DNA of 64,000 bases, taken from Marinomonas ushuaiensis DSM 15871. Its GTDB lineage: Bacteria > Pseudomonadota > Gammaproteobacteria > Pseudomonadales > Marinomonadaceae. Below the pieces are notes generated by a model that saw nothing but the letters and a program-made list of their open reading frames with translations, did no database searches and was not told the origin of the DNA. Location: the NCBI RefSeq assembly GCF_000521805.1, contig NZ_JAMB01000013.1:16991-80990 (forward strand), written 5' to 3'. How positions within the stretch are numbered: position 1 is the first letter of the stretch; each line of letters opens with the position of its first letter. Position numbers and translations under genes: made by a program. This document shows, one piece after another, positions 17,369 to 26,608 of this stretch.

Positions 17369-18247
17369 CTATTTTTCCCAAGTAGAACCAGCGCCTGAAG
17401 TAATTGCTTGATATTGATCTGGACGACGATCTCGGAACAGCCCAAAAGACTGGCGCGCCTTACGAATAACAGCCAAATCATACTCAGAATACAAAATCGT
17501 ACTTTCATCCCTACCTGCTACACATTTCATCGCGCCCATTTCGTCAGTCATAAAAGAAGAGCCGTAGAACTGTATAAAACTGTTTTCGCCATTTTCACGA
17601 CCTACGCGGTTTGAAGCAATCACTGGCACCATGTTCGCAGCAGCATGGCCTTGCATGGTTCTTTGCCAATGATCCTTAGAGTCCAAATCCGGATAAGGGG
17701 GTTCAGATCCAATCGCTGTTGGGTAGAAAATAAGTTCGGCACCTTTTAGAGCAAGCTCTCTTGCCAATTCCGGAAACCACTGATCCCAACAAATACCACA
17801 ACCAATTCGGCCAAACCTTGTATCCCAAACTTTTACACCTGTGTTACCTGGCGTGAAATAGTACTTTTCTTGATAACCAGGACCATCTGGGATATGAGTT
17901 TTACGATATAGGTCAAGCACTTCACCATCAGCATCAATCATTACAAGAGAGTTATAAAATACATTCCCATCCCGCTCAAAGAAGCTAATAGGCAAGACAA
18001 CACCCAATTCTTTCGCAAGCGAGCTCATAGTCTGAATTGCCAGACAGTCATTGACTGGCTGTGCCCAATCAAAATATTCAGGCTTTTGATCGATACAAAA
18101 ATATGGCCCCATAAAGAGTTCTTGTAAAAGCACAACATTTGCCTGATTGGCTGACGCCTCTCTTACTTGAGCAACAGCATTATCTAAATTTGCTTGAAAA
18201 TCAGTACCAACCGACATTTGAACGCAGGCTACCTTTACTTTATTCAT
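17369..18247 (-). CDS. aguB: N-carbamoylputrescine amidohydrolase
   Basis: AguB hydrolyses N-carbamoylputrescine to putrescine, CO2 and ammonia, the last step of the agmatine route. The 292-residue nitrilase-superfamily protein shows the Glu-Lys-Cys triad regions: VVLLQELFMGPYFC, LYRKTHIPDGPGY and GCGICWDQWFPE. The long conserved segment after the Cys (LALKGAELIFYPTAIGSEPP) matches the AguB subgroup. The start at 18247 follows a GAAGGATGG site and gives the typical N-terminus KVKVACVQMS; an ATG five codons upstream is possible. It lies 35 bases after speA, so the two probably form an operon. The middle enzyme, agmatine deiminase AguA, is not in the window. Confidence 0.94.
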   Translation of the reverse strand: MNKVKVACVQMSVGTDFQANLDNAVAQVREASANQANVVLLQELFMGPYFCIDQKPEYFDWAQPVNDCLAIQTMSSLAKELGVVLPISFFERDGNVFYNSLVMIDADGEVLDLYRKTHIPDGPGYQEKYYFTPGNTGVKVWDTRFGRIGCGICWDQWFPELARELALKGAELIFYPTAIGSEPPYPDLDSKDHWQRTMQGHAAANMVPVIASNRVGRENGENSFIQFYGSSFMTDEMGAMKCVAGRDESTILYSEYDLAVIRKARQSFGLFRDRRPDQYQAITSGAGSTWEK

Positions 18248-18282
18248 CAATCCATCCTTCAAAAAATCGTTATTGAATCAGT

Positions 18283-20181
18283 TCATGCTAAATAGGTTGT
18301 ACCGCTCAACACCTTTTTATAAAGCGCAAGCAAGTCTACTTTTTCATTTTCACTCAATGGGCTCAAAGCGATTTTTTCTTGATAACGGTTCAGCAGCACT
18401 TGTTCATCATAGCTAACATACTTCAAAACGTCCTGAACGCTATCGCCTTTTAAAATATGGTCGATTTTGAATCCTGTATCAGTCAAATATACGTCGACAG
18501 AGCAAGTATCACCGAATAAATTATGCAAATCACCCAAAGTTTCTTGATATGCACCAACTAAGAAAAAGCCCATCAAATAGTCTTCACCTTTTGTTGGCGG
18601 TGGAGGCAAAGGCAGAGAAGATTCAATACCTTGACCATCAACATAACTGTATAAACAGCCATCTGAGTCACAAGTAACATCTTGAATTTTACCTCTAAAA
18701 GAAGGCGCTTGATCCAACCCCTGCAATGGCAACACAGGAAAAAGCTGATTAATTCCCCACGCGTCTGGCATAGATTGAAATACAGATAAATTGACAAAAA
18801 CCTTCTCAGCTAATCGCTCATTCAACTCATCTATGACTGCTCGATGACCACGATTACGATTATCCAGTTTAGGCAATAAATTACGACAAGCAGATAAAAA
18901 CAGATTCTCAGCTTGTGCTCTTTGAGAAAGGTTGAGTTGCCCATGATTATATAAAGTTAAGCTGTCATTAAAGTCATCTAACAAATCATGGTAAATCTCA
19001 ACCAATGAGCGGCTTTCCTCATCGTTTTCACTTTTCAGGCTTTGGTAAGATGACCACAAACGTTGTAATTCTAGCTCACTACCATCAACGGGTTCTTCTA
19101 TTGGTAAAAGCTCTGCACCATGAGAAAACACATCCGCAATCATCATGGCATGATGAGCCGTCACCGCACGGCCAGATTCTGAAATTATATGGGGATGAGG
19201 AAGGTCATATTGCTCACATACATTATGGAAAGCAAAAACCACATTATTCGCATACTCACCAATACTGTAGTTCGCCGAGAAATCATTCTGGCAACGAGTA
19301 CCTTCATAATCGACCCCCAAACCACCACCAACATCAACCCATTTCACTTTCACATCCATATGATGTAATTCTGCGTAATAACGCGCGCACTCTTTCAAGC
19401 TGTTTTGAATGTCTCGAATACGTGTTATTTGTGAACCTAAATGAAAATGAATGAGTTCTAAACAGTGCAGTAAATCCAATTCGCGCAAACGATCGACTGC
19501 GCGCAATAATTGAGACGTGGTCAACCCAAACTTAGATTTTTCACCACCACTGTTCCCCCAGTGAGTTGTGCATGTGGAAGCCAATCGAATACGAATACCA
19601 ATACGAGGTTGAACACCAATTTTTTCAGCTTCTTCTAAAATCCAATCCAGTTCATGCATTTTCTCAACAACGAGAAAAACTTGATGCCCCATTTTCTCGG
19701 CCATCAGAGCAAGATGTATAAATTCTCGGTCTTTATATCCATTGCACACAATAATACCGTCGGCATTTTTATGCATAGCCAATACAGCCATTAACTCAGG
19801 CTTGCTGCCGGCTTCTAATCCAACAGTAGATAAATTATCAGGTTGGCAACCCGCAATTTCTTCAACAACACGCCTCTGCTGATTCACTTTAATTGGATAA
19901 ACAATCGCGTACTTGGCTTGATAGTTATAATGCTCTATCGCTTGTTGAAAAGAGTTGGTGATTTTTTCAATACGTGAATGCAGGATATTAGGAAAACGCA
20001 CAAGACATGGGTAAGGAATACCTTGTTCTTTAAGAGCGCTAGACAGTTCCGTCAGATCAATGTTGTTTTCTCTATCAGGTAAAGCAACGACCCGGCCTTT
20101 ATCGTTAATGGAGAAAAAACCACTACTCCAATGACTCACATTATAAAGCTCCATTGAATCTTTAATGGACCAAGGTTTCAT
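18283..20181 (-). CDS. speA: Biosynthetic arginine decarboxylase
   Basis: SpeA converts arginine to agmatine, the first step of polyamine synthesis by this route; it uses pyridoxal phosphate and magnesium. The 632-residue length and motifs fit the family: the PLP lysine in YAIVYPIKVNQQRRVVEE, the barrel segment ELIHFHLGSQITRIRDI, WVDVGGGLGVDYEGT and, near the C-terminus, MGFFLVGAYQETLGDLHNLF. A GGAGATAAT site precedes the ATG. The downstream aguB supplies a later step of the same pathway. No signal peptide is seen, unlike the periplasmic form reported for E. coli. Confidence 0.96.
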   Translation of the reverse strand: MKPWSIKDSMELYNVSHWSSGFFSINDKGRVVALPDRENNIDLTELSSALKEQGIPYPCLVRFPNILHSRIEKITNSFQQAIEHYNYQAKYAIVYPIKVNQQRRVVEEIAGCQPDNLSTVGLEAGSKPELMAVLAMHKNADGIIVCNGYKDREFIHLALMAEKMGHQVFLVVEKMHELDWILEEAEKIGVQPRIGIRIRLASTCTTHWGNSGGEKSKFGLTTSQLLRAVDRLRELDLLHCLELIHFHLGSQITRIRDIQNSLKECARYYAELHHMDVKVKWVDVGGGLGVDYEGTRCQNDFSANYSIGEYANNVVFAFHNVCEQYDLPHPHIISESGRAVTAHHAMMIADVFSHGAELLPIEEPVDGSELELQRLWSSYQSLKSENDEESRSLVEIYHDLLDDFNDSLTLYNHGQLNLSQRAQAENLFLSACRNLLPKLDNRNRGHRAVIDELNERLAEKVFVNLSVFQSMPDAWGINQLFPVLPLQGLDQAPSFRGKIQDVTCDSDGCLYSYVDGQGIESSLPLPPPPTKGEDYLMGFFLVGAYQETLGDLHNLFGDTCSVDVYLTDTGFKIDHILKGDSVQDVLKYVSYDEQVLLNRYQEKIALSPLSENEKVDLLALYKKVLSGTTYLA

Positions 20182-20277
20182 ATTATCTCCAAAACTAAAT
20201 CGCTGTGGGTAACACAGGCGTTAAATAATGTATGCCATAGAAAAGATAGTGGCACTTTTTTCTTTTATTAAGAATAA

Positions 20278-20320
20278 AAAAAGCGGGGCTAAGAAAAATC
20301 TTAACTCCGCTTTTACTTCA
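20278..20320 (-). terminator. Intrinsic terminator of the lipA transcript
   Basis: A long hairpin (AAGCGG and CCGCTT at its base, AAGA/TCTT at the top, one mismatch) lies just past the lipA stop. On the minus strand it is followed by a run of seven T residues. It ends the long leftward mrdA-to-lipA cluster before speA. Confidence 0.8.
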
Positions 20321-20333
20321 CTGTACAAAGAAA

Positions 20334-21293
20334 TTAAGAAACGTGTTCACCATGTGCTTGTTTATCTGCATGATAGGACGAGCGAACCAAAGGTCCACAT
20401 GCGGCATGCTTAAAACCAAGGTCTTTTGCTACTTGCTCATAACGTGCAAACTCTTCTGGTGGTACAAATCGCGCCATAGGAAAGTGATGCTTAGAAGGCT
20501 GCAAATATTGACCTATGGTCAACATCTCAACATTATGCGCTCTCAAATCTTTTAAGACCTCAACAATCTCTTCGAAAGTTTCACCCATACCAACCATTAA
20601 ACCAGACTTAGTTGGAACATCTGGACAACGATCTTTAAAGTTTTTCAACAAATCTAATGACCATTGATAATCAGATCCAGGCCTTACTTGACGGTACAAA
20701 CGTGGAATAGACTCCAAATTATGATTAAACACATCAGGTGGCGCGATAGAAAGTGTATCAATCGCTACTTCCATACGTCCACGAAAGTCAGGAACCAAGG
20801 TTTCAATCTCAATATTAGGACTTGCCGCACGCGTTTCAGTAATACAGTTAACAAAATGCTGTGCCCCGCCATCACGTAGATCATCACGGTCTACAGAGGT
20901 AATAACCACATACTTTAACTTCATATCACGAATAGCAGCAGCAAGCTCTTTTGGTTCATCTTCTTTCAAAGGGTTTGGACGACCATGAGCGACATCACAG
21001 AAAGGACAACGACGGGTGCAAATCTCCCCCATTATCATAAAGGTTGCAGTCCCGTTACTAAAGCACTCACCTAGATTCGGGCAATTAGCTTCTTCACATA
21101 CTGATGCTAATTTATGTTCTCGCAAAGTACTCTTGATACGAGCAATTTCTGGCGATGCTGGCATACGAACACGAAGCCAATCAGGTTTTCTAGGAATTTC
21201 TTCTGTTGGAACAATCTTGATAGGAATACGTGCCATCTTATCGGCACCACGTAATTTTTCCCCTTGAACAACGCGTTTGCGTTCTGCTGTCAT
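20334..21293 (-). CDS. lipA: Lipoyl synthase
   Basis: LipA is a radical-SAM enzyme that inserts two sulphur atoms into the octanoyl chain on lipoyl-dependent enzymes. Two iron-sulphur motifs are present: the auxiliary cluster [12 protein letters not shown] and the radical-[13 protein letters not shown]-terminal Ser-containing segment ([12 protein letters not shown]) matches the auxiliary ligand region. From the ATG at 21293 the protein has 319 residues, close to E. coli's 321. I prefer this start because it follows GGAAGTGAA and sits immediately after the lipB stop; the longer in-frame reading would overlap lipB by 50 bases. LipB, which provides the octanoyl group, is encoded just upstream. 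Confidence 0.97.
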   Translation of the reverse strand: MTAERKRVVQGEKLRGADKMARIPIKIVPTEEIPRKPDWLRVRMPASPEIARIKSTLREHKLASVCEEANCPNLGECFSNGTATFMIMGEICTRRCPFCDVAHGRPNPLKEDEPKELAAAIRDMKLKYVVITSVDRDDLRDGGAQHFVNCITETRAASPNIEIETLVPDFRGRMEVAIDTLSIAPPDVFNHNLESIPRLYRQVRPGSDYQWSLDLLKNFKDRCPDVPTKSGLMVGMGETFEEIVEVLKDLRAHNVEMLTIGQYLQPSKHHFPMARFVPPEEFARYEQVAKDLGFKHAACGPLVRSSYHADKQAHGEHVS

Positions 21294-21294
21294 T

Positions 21295-21939
21295 TCACTT
21301 CCACCCTTTCTGGATAGTCGGATACGTATACCCGAGTAGTTCAGCAAGCTGACTGGCCAACTGAATTTTAATATTTGATAAAACTACATCGTTATTCAAA
21401 CGCTTCATATCCACCATTTTCAGGCCTTGGTAGCCACATGGGTTAATACGATCGAAAGGTGTAAGATCCATATCTACATTCAAAGCAAGCCCATGAAATG
21501 AACAACCTCTGCTTACACGTAACCCCAATGAAGCAATTTTCTGTTCATTAATATAAACACCTGGCGCATCTGGTTTGGGATAAGCATTTATTATGTTTTT
21601 AGCTAAGACTTGAACAATGGCACTTTCCAATACATTAATCAGATCACGAACTCCAATTCCCAAGCGTTTAAGATCGATTAATACATAAGCAACCAATTGC
21701 CCTGGTCCATGATACGTGATCTGACCACCACGATCGACTTGAATTACAGGAATATCCCCTGGTGCCAAAAGATGCTCCTCTTTACCCGCTTGCCCTTGAG
21801 TAAATAAAGATGGATGCTCTAAAAGCCAAATTTCGTCTGCATCGTCTTTCGAACGAGTTTGAGTGAAGTTTTTCATCCGAGCCCATGCTTCGGAATATTC
21901 AACCACACCCAAATCCCGGCAAATCAAATCGAGTGTCAC
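21295..21939 (-). CDS. lipB: Octanoyl-ACP:protein N-octanoyltransferase
   Basis: LipB moves the octanoyl group from acyl carrier protein to a lysine of lipoyl domains, where LipA then adds sulphur. The 214-residue protein shows the family signatures [20 protein letters not shown], the catalytic Lys region [15 protein letters not shown] and the catalytic Cys in [16 protein letters not shown] start lies directly after the stop of the upstream DUF493 gene (TAA then GTG), which suggests translational coupling. Its stop is followed by the lipA start region. The lipB-lipA order is standard in gammaproteobacteria. Confidence 0.96.
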   Translation of the reverse strand: MTLDLICRDLGVVEYSEAWARMKNFTQTRSKDDADEIWLLEHPSLFTQGQAGKEEHLLAPGDIPVIQVDRGGQITYHGPGQLVAYVLIDLKRLGIGVRDLINVLESAIVQVLAKNIINAYPKPDAPGVYINEQKIASLGLRVSRGCSFHGLALNVDMDLTPFDRINPCGYQGLKMVDMKRLNNDVVLSNIKIQLASQLAELLGYTYPTIQKGWK

Positions 21940-22245
21940 TTACATAACCATTTTAACGGCTTCTATCGCCATTAAATCACCATGTAAAGCAGATAATTGT
22001 GCCTCACTTCTTGCCACAATTCGAAAACTATAACTTACAAAACGCCCCTTACTTGAACGATTTACCTTCGCTGTATCAGGATTCATTTCAGGTGCATGAA
22101 CTTTAAAACACTCAGCAAGCGTTACATGAATATCTTCAACTTCAAGTGAAACTACTTTTATAACGTAGTTCTCACACGGAAATTCTATTTTCGGTGCGTC
22201 TGCTGCGTTCTCAGCTTGATCACCATCTTTTGTAATTAGTGCCAT
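21940..22245 (-). CDS. YbeD/DUF493 family protein
   Basis: This small protein, about 101 residues from the ATG at 22245, has the ferredoxin-like DUF493 core: EFPCENYVIKVVSLE, the central SSKGRFVSYSFRIVARSEAQ and LHGDLMAIEAVKMVM at the end. E. coli YbeD belongs to this family and lies between dacA and lipB as here. It is structurally like amino-acid-binding regulatory domains, but no function is proven. An alternative GTG start at 22260 adds five residues; the choice is not firm. Gene order supports co-transcription with dacA, lipB and lipA. Confidence 0.85.
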   Translation of the reverse strand: MALITKDGDQAENAADAPKIEFPCENYVIKVVSLEVEDIHVTLAECFKVHAPEMNPDTAKVNRSSKGRFVSYSFRIVARSEAQLSALHGDLMAIEAVKMVM

Positions 22246-22272
22246 TAAATTACCATTCACCCATATTAAGGC

Positions 22273-23421
22273 TTAAAACAAATTCATAAAAAAGAGCTTA
22301 ATGCTATCAAACATACGCTTGAAGAAACCACCTTCATCAACCGCCTCTAACGCAACAACAGAACGCTCCAATAACACGTTATCTTTTGTACCAACAACAA
22401 TAGTACCTAATACGTCACCAATCGCGATAGGAGCAACAATTTGCTGCTGCATATCAAGACTAGCTGGAATAGATTGCCCTTGTTGACGAGGAATTGTAAC
22501 TAATACATCCTCAGCAAAACCGACTTTAACATTTGACTGACTTCCACCCCAAACACGTGCATTGTTTACCACTTGACCACGACTATAAAGTTTACGTGTT
22601 TCATAATATCTGAAGCCATAATCCAATAGTTTTTGAGATTCTACCGCTCGTGCATTATCAGATTTCGTTCCCATTACAACTGTGATCAAACGCGTTCCAT
22701 TACGAACAGCAGAAGCCGCTAAACAATAACCAGCGGCGTCTGTATGGCCAGTTTTTAAACCATCAACGGTTTTATCACGCCACAACAGCTTATTTCGGTT
22801 AGGTTGACGAATGTTGTTATAAGTAAAATATTTCTCAGAATACATTGAATAATTTTCAGGGAATTGCAAAATTTTCGCACGAGACAATTTAGCAATATCA
22901 TGAGCGGTAGAGTAATGCCCTTCTGCAGGATAGCCGGTAGAGTTCACAAAATTACTGTTCGTCATTCCTAGTAACTGAGCATGTTGATTCATAAGATCAG
23001 CAAAAGCAGATTCGCTTCCAGCAATATGCTCTGCAGCCGCAACACTAGCATCATTACCAGATTGAATAATAATGCCACGCATCAAGTCTTCTAACGACAC
23101 TTGCGTTCCTTCTCGAATAAACATTCGAGAACCTTCCATCCGCCAAGCTTTTTCACTAACGTTAATTTGATCACTAAATGATAAATTTCCGCGAGCCATC
23201 TCATATTCAATAATATAAGAGGTCATTAATTTGGTCAGGCTGGCTGGTGGCAATTCTTCGTCCGCATTATGCTCAACTAATATATCACCAGTGTAAGCAT
23301 CCATAAGAATATAACTGCTTGCTGATAATTGAGGCGGAGCTGGAATCAAAGTAGCAGCAGCCAAAACAGAATTGCTAACAAAACTAAAAATAAGGGTTAA
23401 AGTAACCAGGAGTTTTTTCAT
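22273..23421 (-). CDS. dacA: D-alanyl-D-alanine carboxypeptidase (PBP5/6 family)
   Basis: This penicillin-binding protein trims the terminal D-alanine from peptidoglycan stem peptides. It has a cleavable signal sequence (MKKLLVTLTLIFSFVSNSVL), then SxxK in PPASLTKLMTSY, SxN in QSGNDAS and KTG in VDGLKTGHTDAAGYC. The C-terminal PBP5 beta domain and an amphipathic tail (FKRMFDSIKLFFMNLF) would anchor it to the outer leaflet of the inner membrane. I chose the ATG at 23421; an in-frame TTG two codons earlier is weaker. Clustering with rlpA, mltB, rodA and mrdA is the usual arrangement for cell-elongation genes. Confidence 0.95.
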   Translation of the reverse strand: MKKLLVTLTLIFSFVSNSVLAAATLIPAPPQLSASSYILMDAYTGDILVEHNADEELPPASLTKLMTSYIIEYEMARGNLSFSDQINVSEKAWRMEGSRMFIREGTQVSLEDLMRGIIIQSGNDASVAAAEHIAGSESAFADLMNQHAQLLGMTNSNFVNSTGYPAEGHYSTAHDIAKLSRAKILQFPENYSMYSEKYFTYNNIRQPNRNKLLWRDKTVDGLKTGHTDAAGYCLAASAVRNGTRLITVVMGTKSDNARAVESQKLLDYGFRYYETRKLYSRGQVVNNARVWGGSQSNVKVGFAEDVLVTIPRQQGQSIPASLDMQQQIVAPIAIGDVLGTIVVGTKDNVLLERSVVALEAVDEGGFFKRMFDSIKLFFMNLF

Positions 23422-23509
23422 ACTCAAAATGTCGTCTTCTAAAAAAATGTGAATAAATAATACTAGAGCACTAAACGAATCTCTAGCCCAAACAAAGAGC
23501 TCTTAAGGC

Positions 23510-24445
23510 TTAAGGTATCAGAACAACCCTAACAGGGTTTCCAAAACCTTCTTTTTGTAACTTTTCTTGCCAACTAGTCAACTCATTAGCATCACTATAA
23601 GGTCCTACTAACACTTTAAAAAGACCATCATCTTGCTGATTGACTAAAATTTTAATCGCTGTATCAAAAGACTCAAATAAACGCTGTTTCAATCTATCTG
23701 CTGATTGTTCCGCACTAAAAGCGCCAAGTTGCAAATGTGTGAATTGCTGCTCAGTAGAGATCACTGACACGCTACTTGACGTTACAGGCAACGCCTTAGC
23801 AGGTAAGCTTTCTGGTGAACGAGCTATATCTTCATTCACATTGTTCACAGGATTATATATTTCTCCTTGCTCTGGTGTAATAGCTTCAATTCGAACTCGG
23901 GCCAAACCTTTCTTATGGTAATCCAGTCTTGCCGCTGCCGCATATGAAAGGTCAATTAATCGGTCACCATGAAAAGGCCCTCTGTCGTTGACTCTAACAA
24001 TCACAGTTTGCTTATTATCCAGGTTAGTCACCTTTAAATAAGTTGGAATTGGCAAAGATTTATGAGCCGCCGAAAAAGTATACATGTCATATATTTCTCC
24101 ATTTGAGGTTTTATGACCATGGAATTTCTTGCCATACCAAGAAGCGGTTCCTTCTGCTGAATAGCCTTTAGCAGAATCCATAACCTGATATGTCTTACCC
24201 CAAACTTCATATGAGCTCTTGTTACCACCTCGACTTTTAGGTTCCCACTTAGGAACCAAATCAGGAAGATGGTCTACCTTGATATCACCCGTTGGTGCAT
24301 GATCTTGTAAAATTGAGTAGCGACCACCACCAGACGCTTTGTCATAATCAATATCATCTTGCCCCAAAACGTGACGAGTACTCAGGCACCCATTTAATGT
24401 AAGCAAACAAATGCCTGCAACAAATAGTATATTAATTATTTTCAT
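23510..24445 (-). CDS. rlpA: RlpA-type septal lytic transglycosylase lipoprotein
   Basis: The 311-residue lipoprotein starts with a lipobox (CLLTLNGCLST), a double-psi beta-barrel of the RlpA type (GTASWYGKKFHGHKTSNGE, then VRVNDRGPFHGDRLIDLSYA) and a C-terminal SPOR domain (FTHLQLGAFSAEQSADRL to the end) that binds denuded glycan at the septum. In Pseudomonas, RlpA cleaves glycan strands lacking stem peptides. It overlaps the preceding mltB gene by 14 bases, so the two are translationally coupled. The His and Asp expected for catalysis in the barrel are present. Confidence 0.94.
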   Translation of the reverse strand: MKIINILFVAGICLLTLNGCLSTRHVLGQDDIDYDKASGGGRYSILQDHAPTGDIKVDHLPDLVPKWEPKSRGGNKSSYEVWGKTYQVMDSAKGYSAEGTASWYGKKFHGHKTSNGEIYDMYTFSAAHKSLPIPTYLKVTNLDNKQTVIVRVNDRGPFHGDRLIDLSYAAAARLDYHKKGLARVRIEAITPEQGEIYNPVNNVNEDIARSPESLPAKALPVTSSSVSVISTEQQFTHLQLGAFSAEQSADRLKQRLFESFDTAIKILVNQQDDGLFKVLVGPYSDANELTSWQEKLQKEGFGNPVRVVLIP

Positions 24446-25490
24446 AGCTTCCGATGCTCACAGCAAGTTCTAATACAGACATGGCATAACGCCTGCTTGG
24501 GTTATAATCCATAATTGTAAAAAAGTTTTCATAAGCAAGCCAGTAAGTCATATCTTCTGAACTTGTTCGCAAACCAATTAAGCCTGTTTTTACTGGTAAA
24601 AAAGACTGTAAAGGCAATACTCCAAGAGAAGACCAGGTTGCCATATCTGTATCAGCTACTCGACCACGATTAATATCAGCAACTACTTTTTTAGGAGCTG
24701 TGACTTGAGCAAGAACAAACCAATCTTGATTCGTCACCCAGCCATGGTGCTTAAGATAATTAGCGACACTACCGATTGCATCTGCTTCAGAACCCCATAA
24801 ATCAATATGACCATCTTGATCATAATCTACTGCAAGCTTTCTATAGTTACTCGGCATAAACTGAACCATACCCATAGCACCACTGTAAGACCCTTTCGTC
24901 TCACCAATATTCCAGCCCTCTTCGCGAGCGAGTAACAAATAAGCTTCAAGCTCACTTTGGAAATAGTCTTTTCGCCTTGGGTAATCAAATGCTAATGTCG
25001 TTAAAGAAGTAAATACATCTTTCGAACCTGTTATGCGACCGTAATAGGTTTCCACACCAATCAAGGCAACAATCACATCAGATTCAACGCCAAATTCTTG
25101 CTCTGCTTTTTTGAGCCACTTCTCATTTTCTTTAGCAAACTGATAGCCCGACTTAGCGCGGGATTCTGTCACAAAACGCGTTTTATATTCATAATAAGGT
25201 GTAATCGATTCTGGCTGATTATCCGATTTTTCGATAACAGTAGGACGTACTTTGATATGAGAAAAAGCCAGTTCTAAACGCTCTTTATCATAATCATGAT
25301 CTAGCGCCATTCGATCAATAAAAATCTGAACATCTGGATTTACAACATAAGAATCAGTCCGATCGTTAGGCATGTCTTCGAGAAGGGAGTTACTAATCCC
25401 GGAATTTGAAGGTAGTGAATTATGATCTGCACCGCTACACGCTGTAAGACCAAGTACTAAAAACACTAATACAGCTTGTTTAATCATCAT
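24432..25490 (-). CDS. mltB: Membrane-bound lytic murein transglycosylase B
   Basis: MltB cleaves the glycan strand of peptidoglycan to give 1,6-anhydro ends. The 352-residue protein is a lipoprotein (VFLVLGLTACSGAD) with the SLT/Slt35 fold. The catalytic Glu lies in VALIGVETYYGRITG, and the downstream GAMGMVQFMPSNYRKLAVDY and an EF-hand-like loop DYDQDGHIDLWGSEAD match the family. The start ATG overlaps the rodA stop in an ATGA arrangement; a second ATG directly follows it. Neighbouring rodA, mrdA and rlpA place it in the elongation and septal wall-remodelling set. Confidence 0.95.
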   Translation of the reverse strand: MMIKQAVLVFLVLGLTACSGADHNSLPSNSGISNSLLEDMPNDRTDSYVVNPDVQIFIDRMALDHDYDKERLELAFSHIKVRPTVIEKSDNQPESITPYYEYKTRFVTESRAKSGYQFAKENEKWLKKAEQEFGVESDVIVALIGVETYYGRITGSKDVFTSLTTLAFDYPRRKDYFQSELEAYLLLAREEGWNIGETKGSYSGAMGMVQFMPSNYRKLAVDYDQDGHIDLWGSEADAIGSVANYLKHHGWVTNQDWFVLAQVTAPKKVVADINRGRVADTDMATWSSLGVLPLQSFLPVKTGLIGLRTSSEDMTYWLAYENFFTIMDYNPSRRYAMSVLELAVSIGSYENN

Positions 25491-26608
25491 CTAGCTCTCT
25501 TATGTGTTTGTATCGACATCAGAATACCGAATGTCGCCATGATGGTAATAATAGAGGTACCACCGTAACTTACGAGTGGTAAGGGTACCCCAACAACTGG
25601 CAGAATGCCTGATACCATACCAATATTTACAAACATGTAGACAAAAAAGGTTAAGGTCAAACTGCCCGCTAATAACCTAGCATAATTGTCCTCTGCATTA
25701 GCAGCGATATACAAACCTCGAGCTATAATAAGCAAATAAGCCAGAATTAATAAGCCACAACCGAGCATTCCAAATTCTTCAGCAAGAACCGCGATAATAA
25801 AATCCGTATGACTTTCGGGAAGAAAATCCAATTGCGCCTGAGTCCCTTCCATCCAACCTTTACCATAAAGACCACCCGAGCCAATCGCTGTTTTTGATTG
25901 AATAATATTCCAACCAGATCCTAGTGGGTCACTCTCTGGGTTTAAAAAGGTCAGTACTCGCTGACGCTGATAATCATGCATAACTTGCCACAAGGTATAC
26001 CCAGCAATAGGCGCGAACGCTGCCGCTCCAAGAATATAACGCCAACCAAGCCCAGCCAAAAACAAAACAAAAATACCTGACACAGCAACCAATATAGAAG
26101 TTCCTAAATCAGGTTGCTTAGCAATTAACAGCACAGGCAAAATAATCAAACCCAATACAGATACTATTTGCTTAAATGAAGGAGGCAATTGTTTATCTGA
26201 AAAATACCAAGCGATCATCATTGGCATGACAATTTTCATAATTTCTGAAGGTTGAAACCGCAACCCCCCTGGCAAAGACAACCAGCGTTGTGCACCTTTA
26301 GCCCCAACACCAAATAACAACACACAAACCAAAAGGCCGGCTATAAAAACAAACAAAGCTGGGGAAGCACGCCGCATATATTTAGGCGGCAATTGCGCTA
26401 AAGCTAAACAAATAATTCCCCCTATAATTAAACGAAACACTTGTCGCTCAACCATGGCTTCATTTTGCCCAGAAGCCGAGTACAGAACAAATAAACCACC
26501 ACCGATCAAAAGTAATATAGAGCCAACAAGCAAAATATCAATATGTACCAATTTCCATAAGCGCGCATTTGTAAAAACCAATGCTCTACGATAAAAGCTC
26601 TCAGTCAT
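25487..26608 (-). CDS. rodA: Rod-shape peptidoglycan glycosyltransferase RodA
   Basis: RodA is the SEDS-family glycosyltransferase that polymerises lipid II with PBP2 in lateral wall growth. The 373-residue protein has about ten membrane helices and signature segments such as GSGWNIIQSKTAIGSGGLYG, FLPESHTDFIIAVLAEEFG and, near the end, GVPLPLVSYGGTSIITIM. Its start overlaps the mrdA stop by one base. The gene pair mrdA-rodA is the conserved elongasome core, here followed by mltB, rlpA and dacA. Confidence 0.96.
   Translation of the reverse strand: MTESFYRRALVFTNARLWKLVHIDILLVGSILLLIGGGLFVLYSASGQNEAMVERQVFRLIIGGIICLALAQLPPKYMRRASPALFVFIAGLLVCVLLFGVGAKGAQRWLSLPGGLRFQPSEIMKIVMPMMIAWYFSDKQLPPSFKQIVSVLGLIILPVLLIAKQPDLGTSILVAVSGIFVLFLAGLGWRYILGAAAFAPIAGYTLWQVMHDYQRQRVLTFLNPESDPLGSGWNIIQSKTAIGSGGLYGKGWMEGTQAQLDFLPESHTDFIIAVLAEEFGMLGCGLLILAYLLIIARGLYIAANAEDNYARLLAGSLTLTFFVYMFVNIGMVSGILPVVGVPLPLVSYGGTSIITIMATFGILMSIQTHKRAR

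Noticed and set aside
19005..19454. 149-codon open frame on the plus strand within speA
   Set aside because: His- and Ser-rich translation typical of an antisense frame, fully inside an unmistakable speA.
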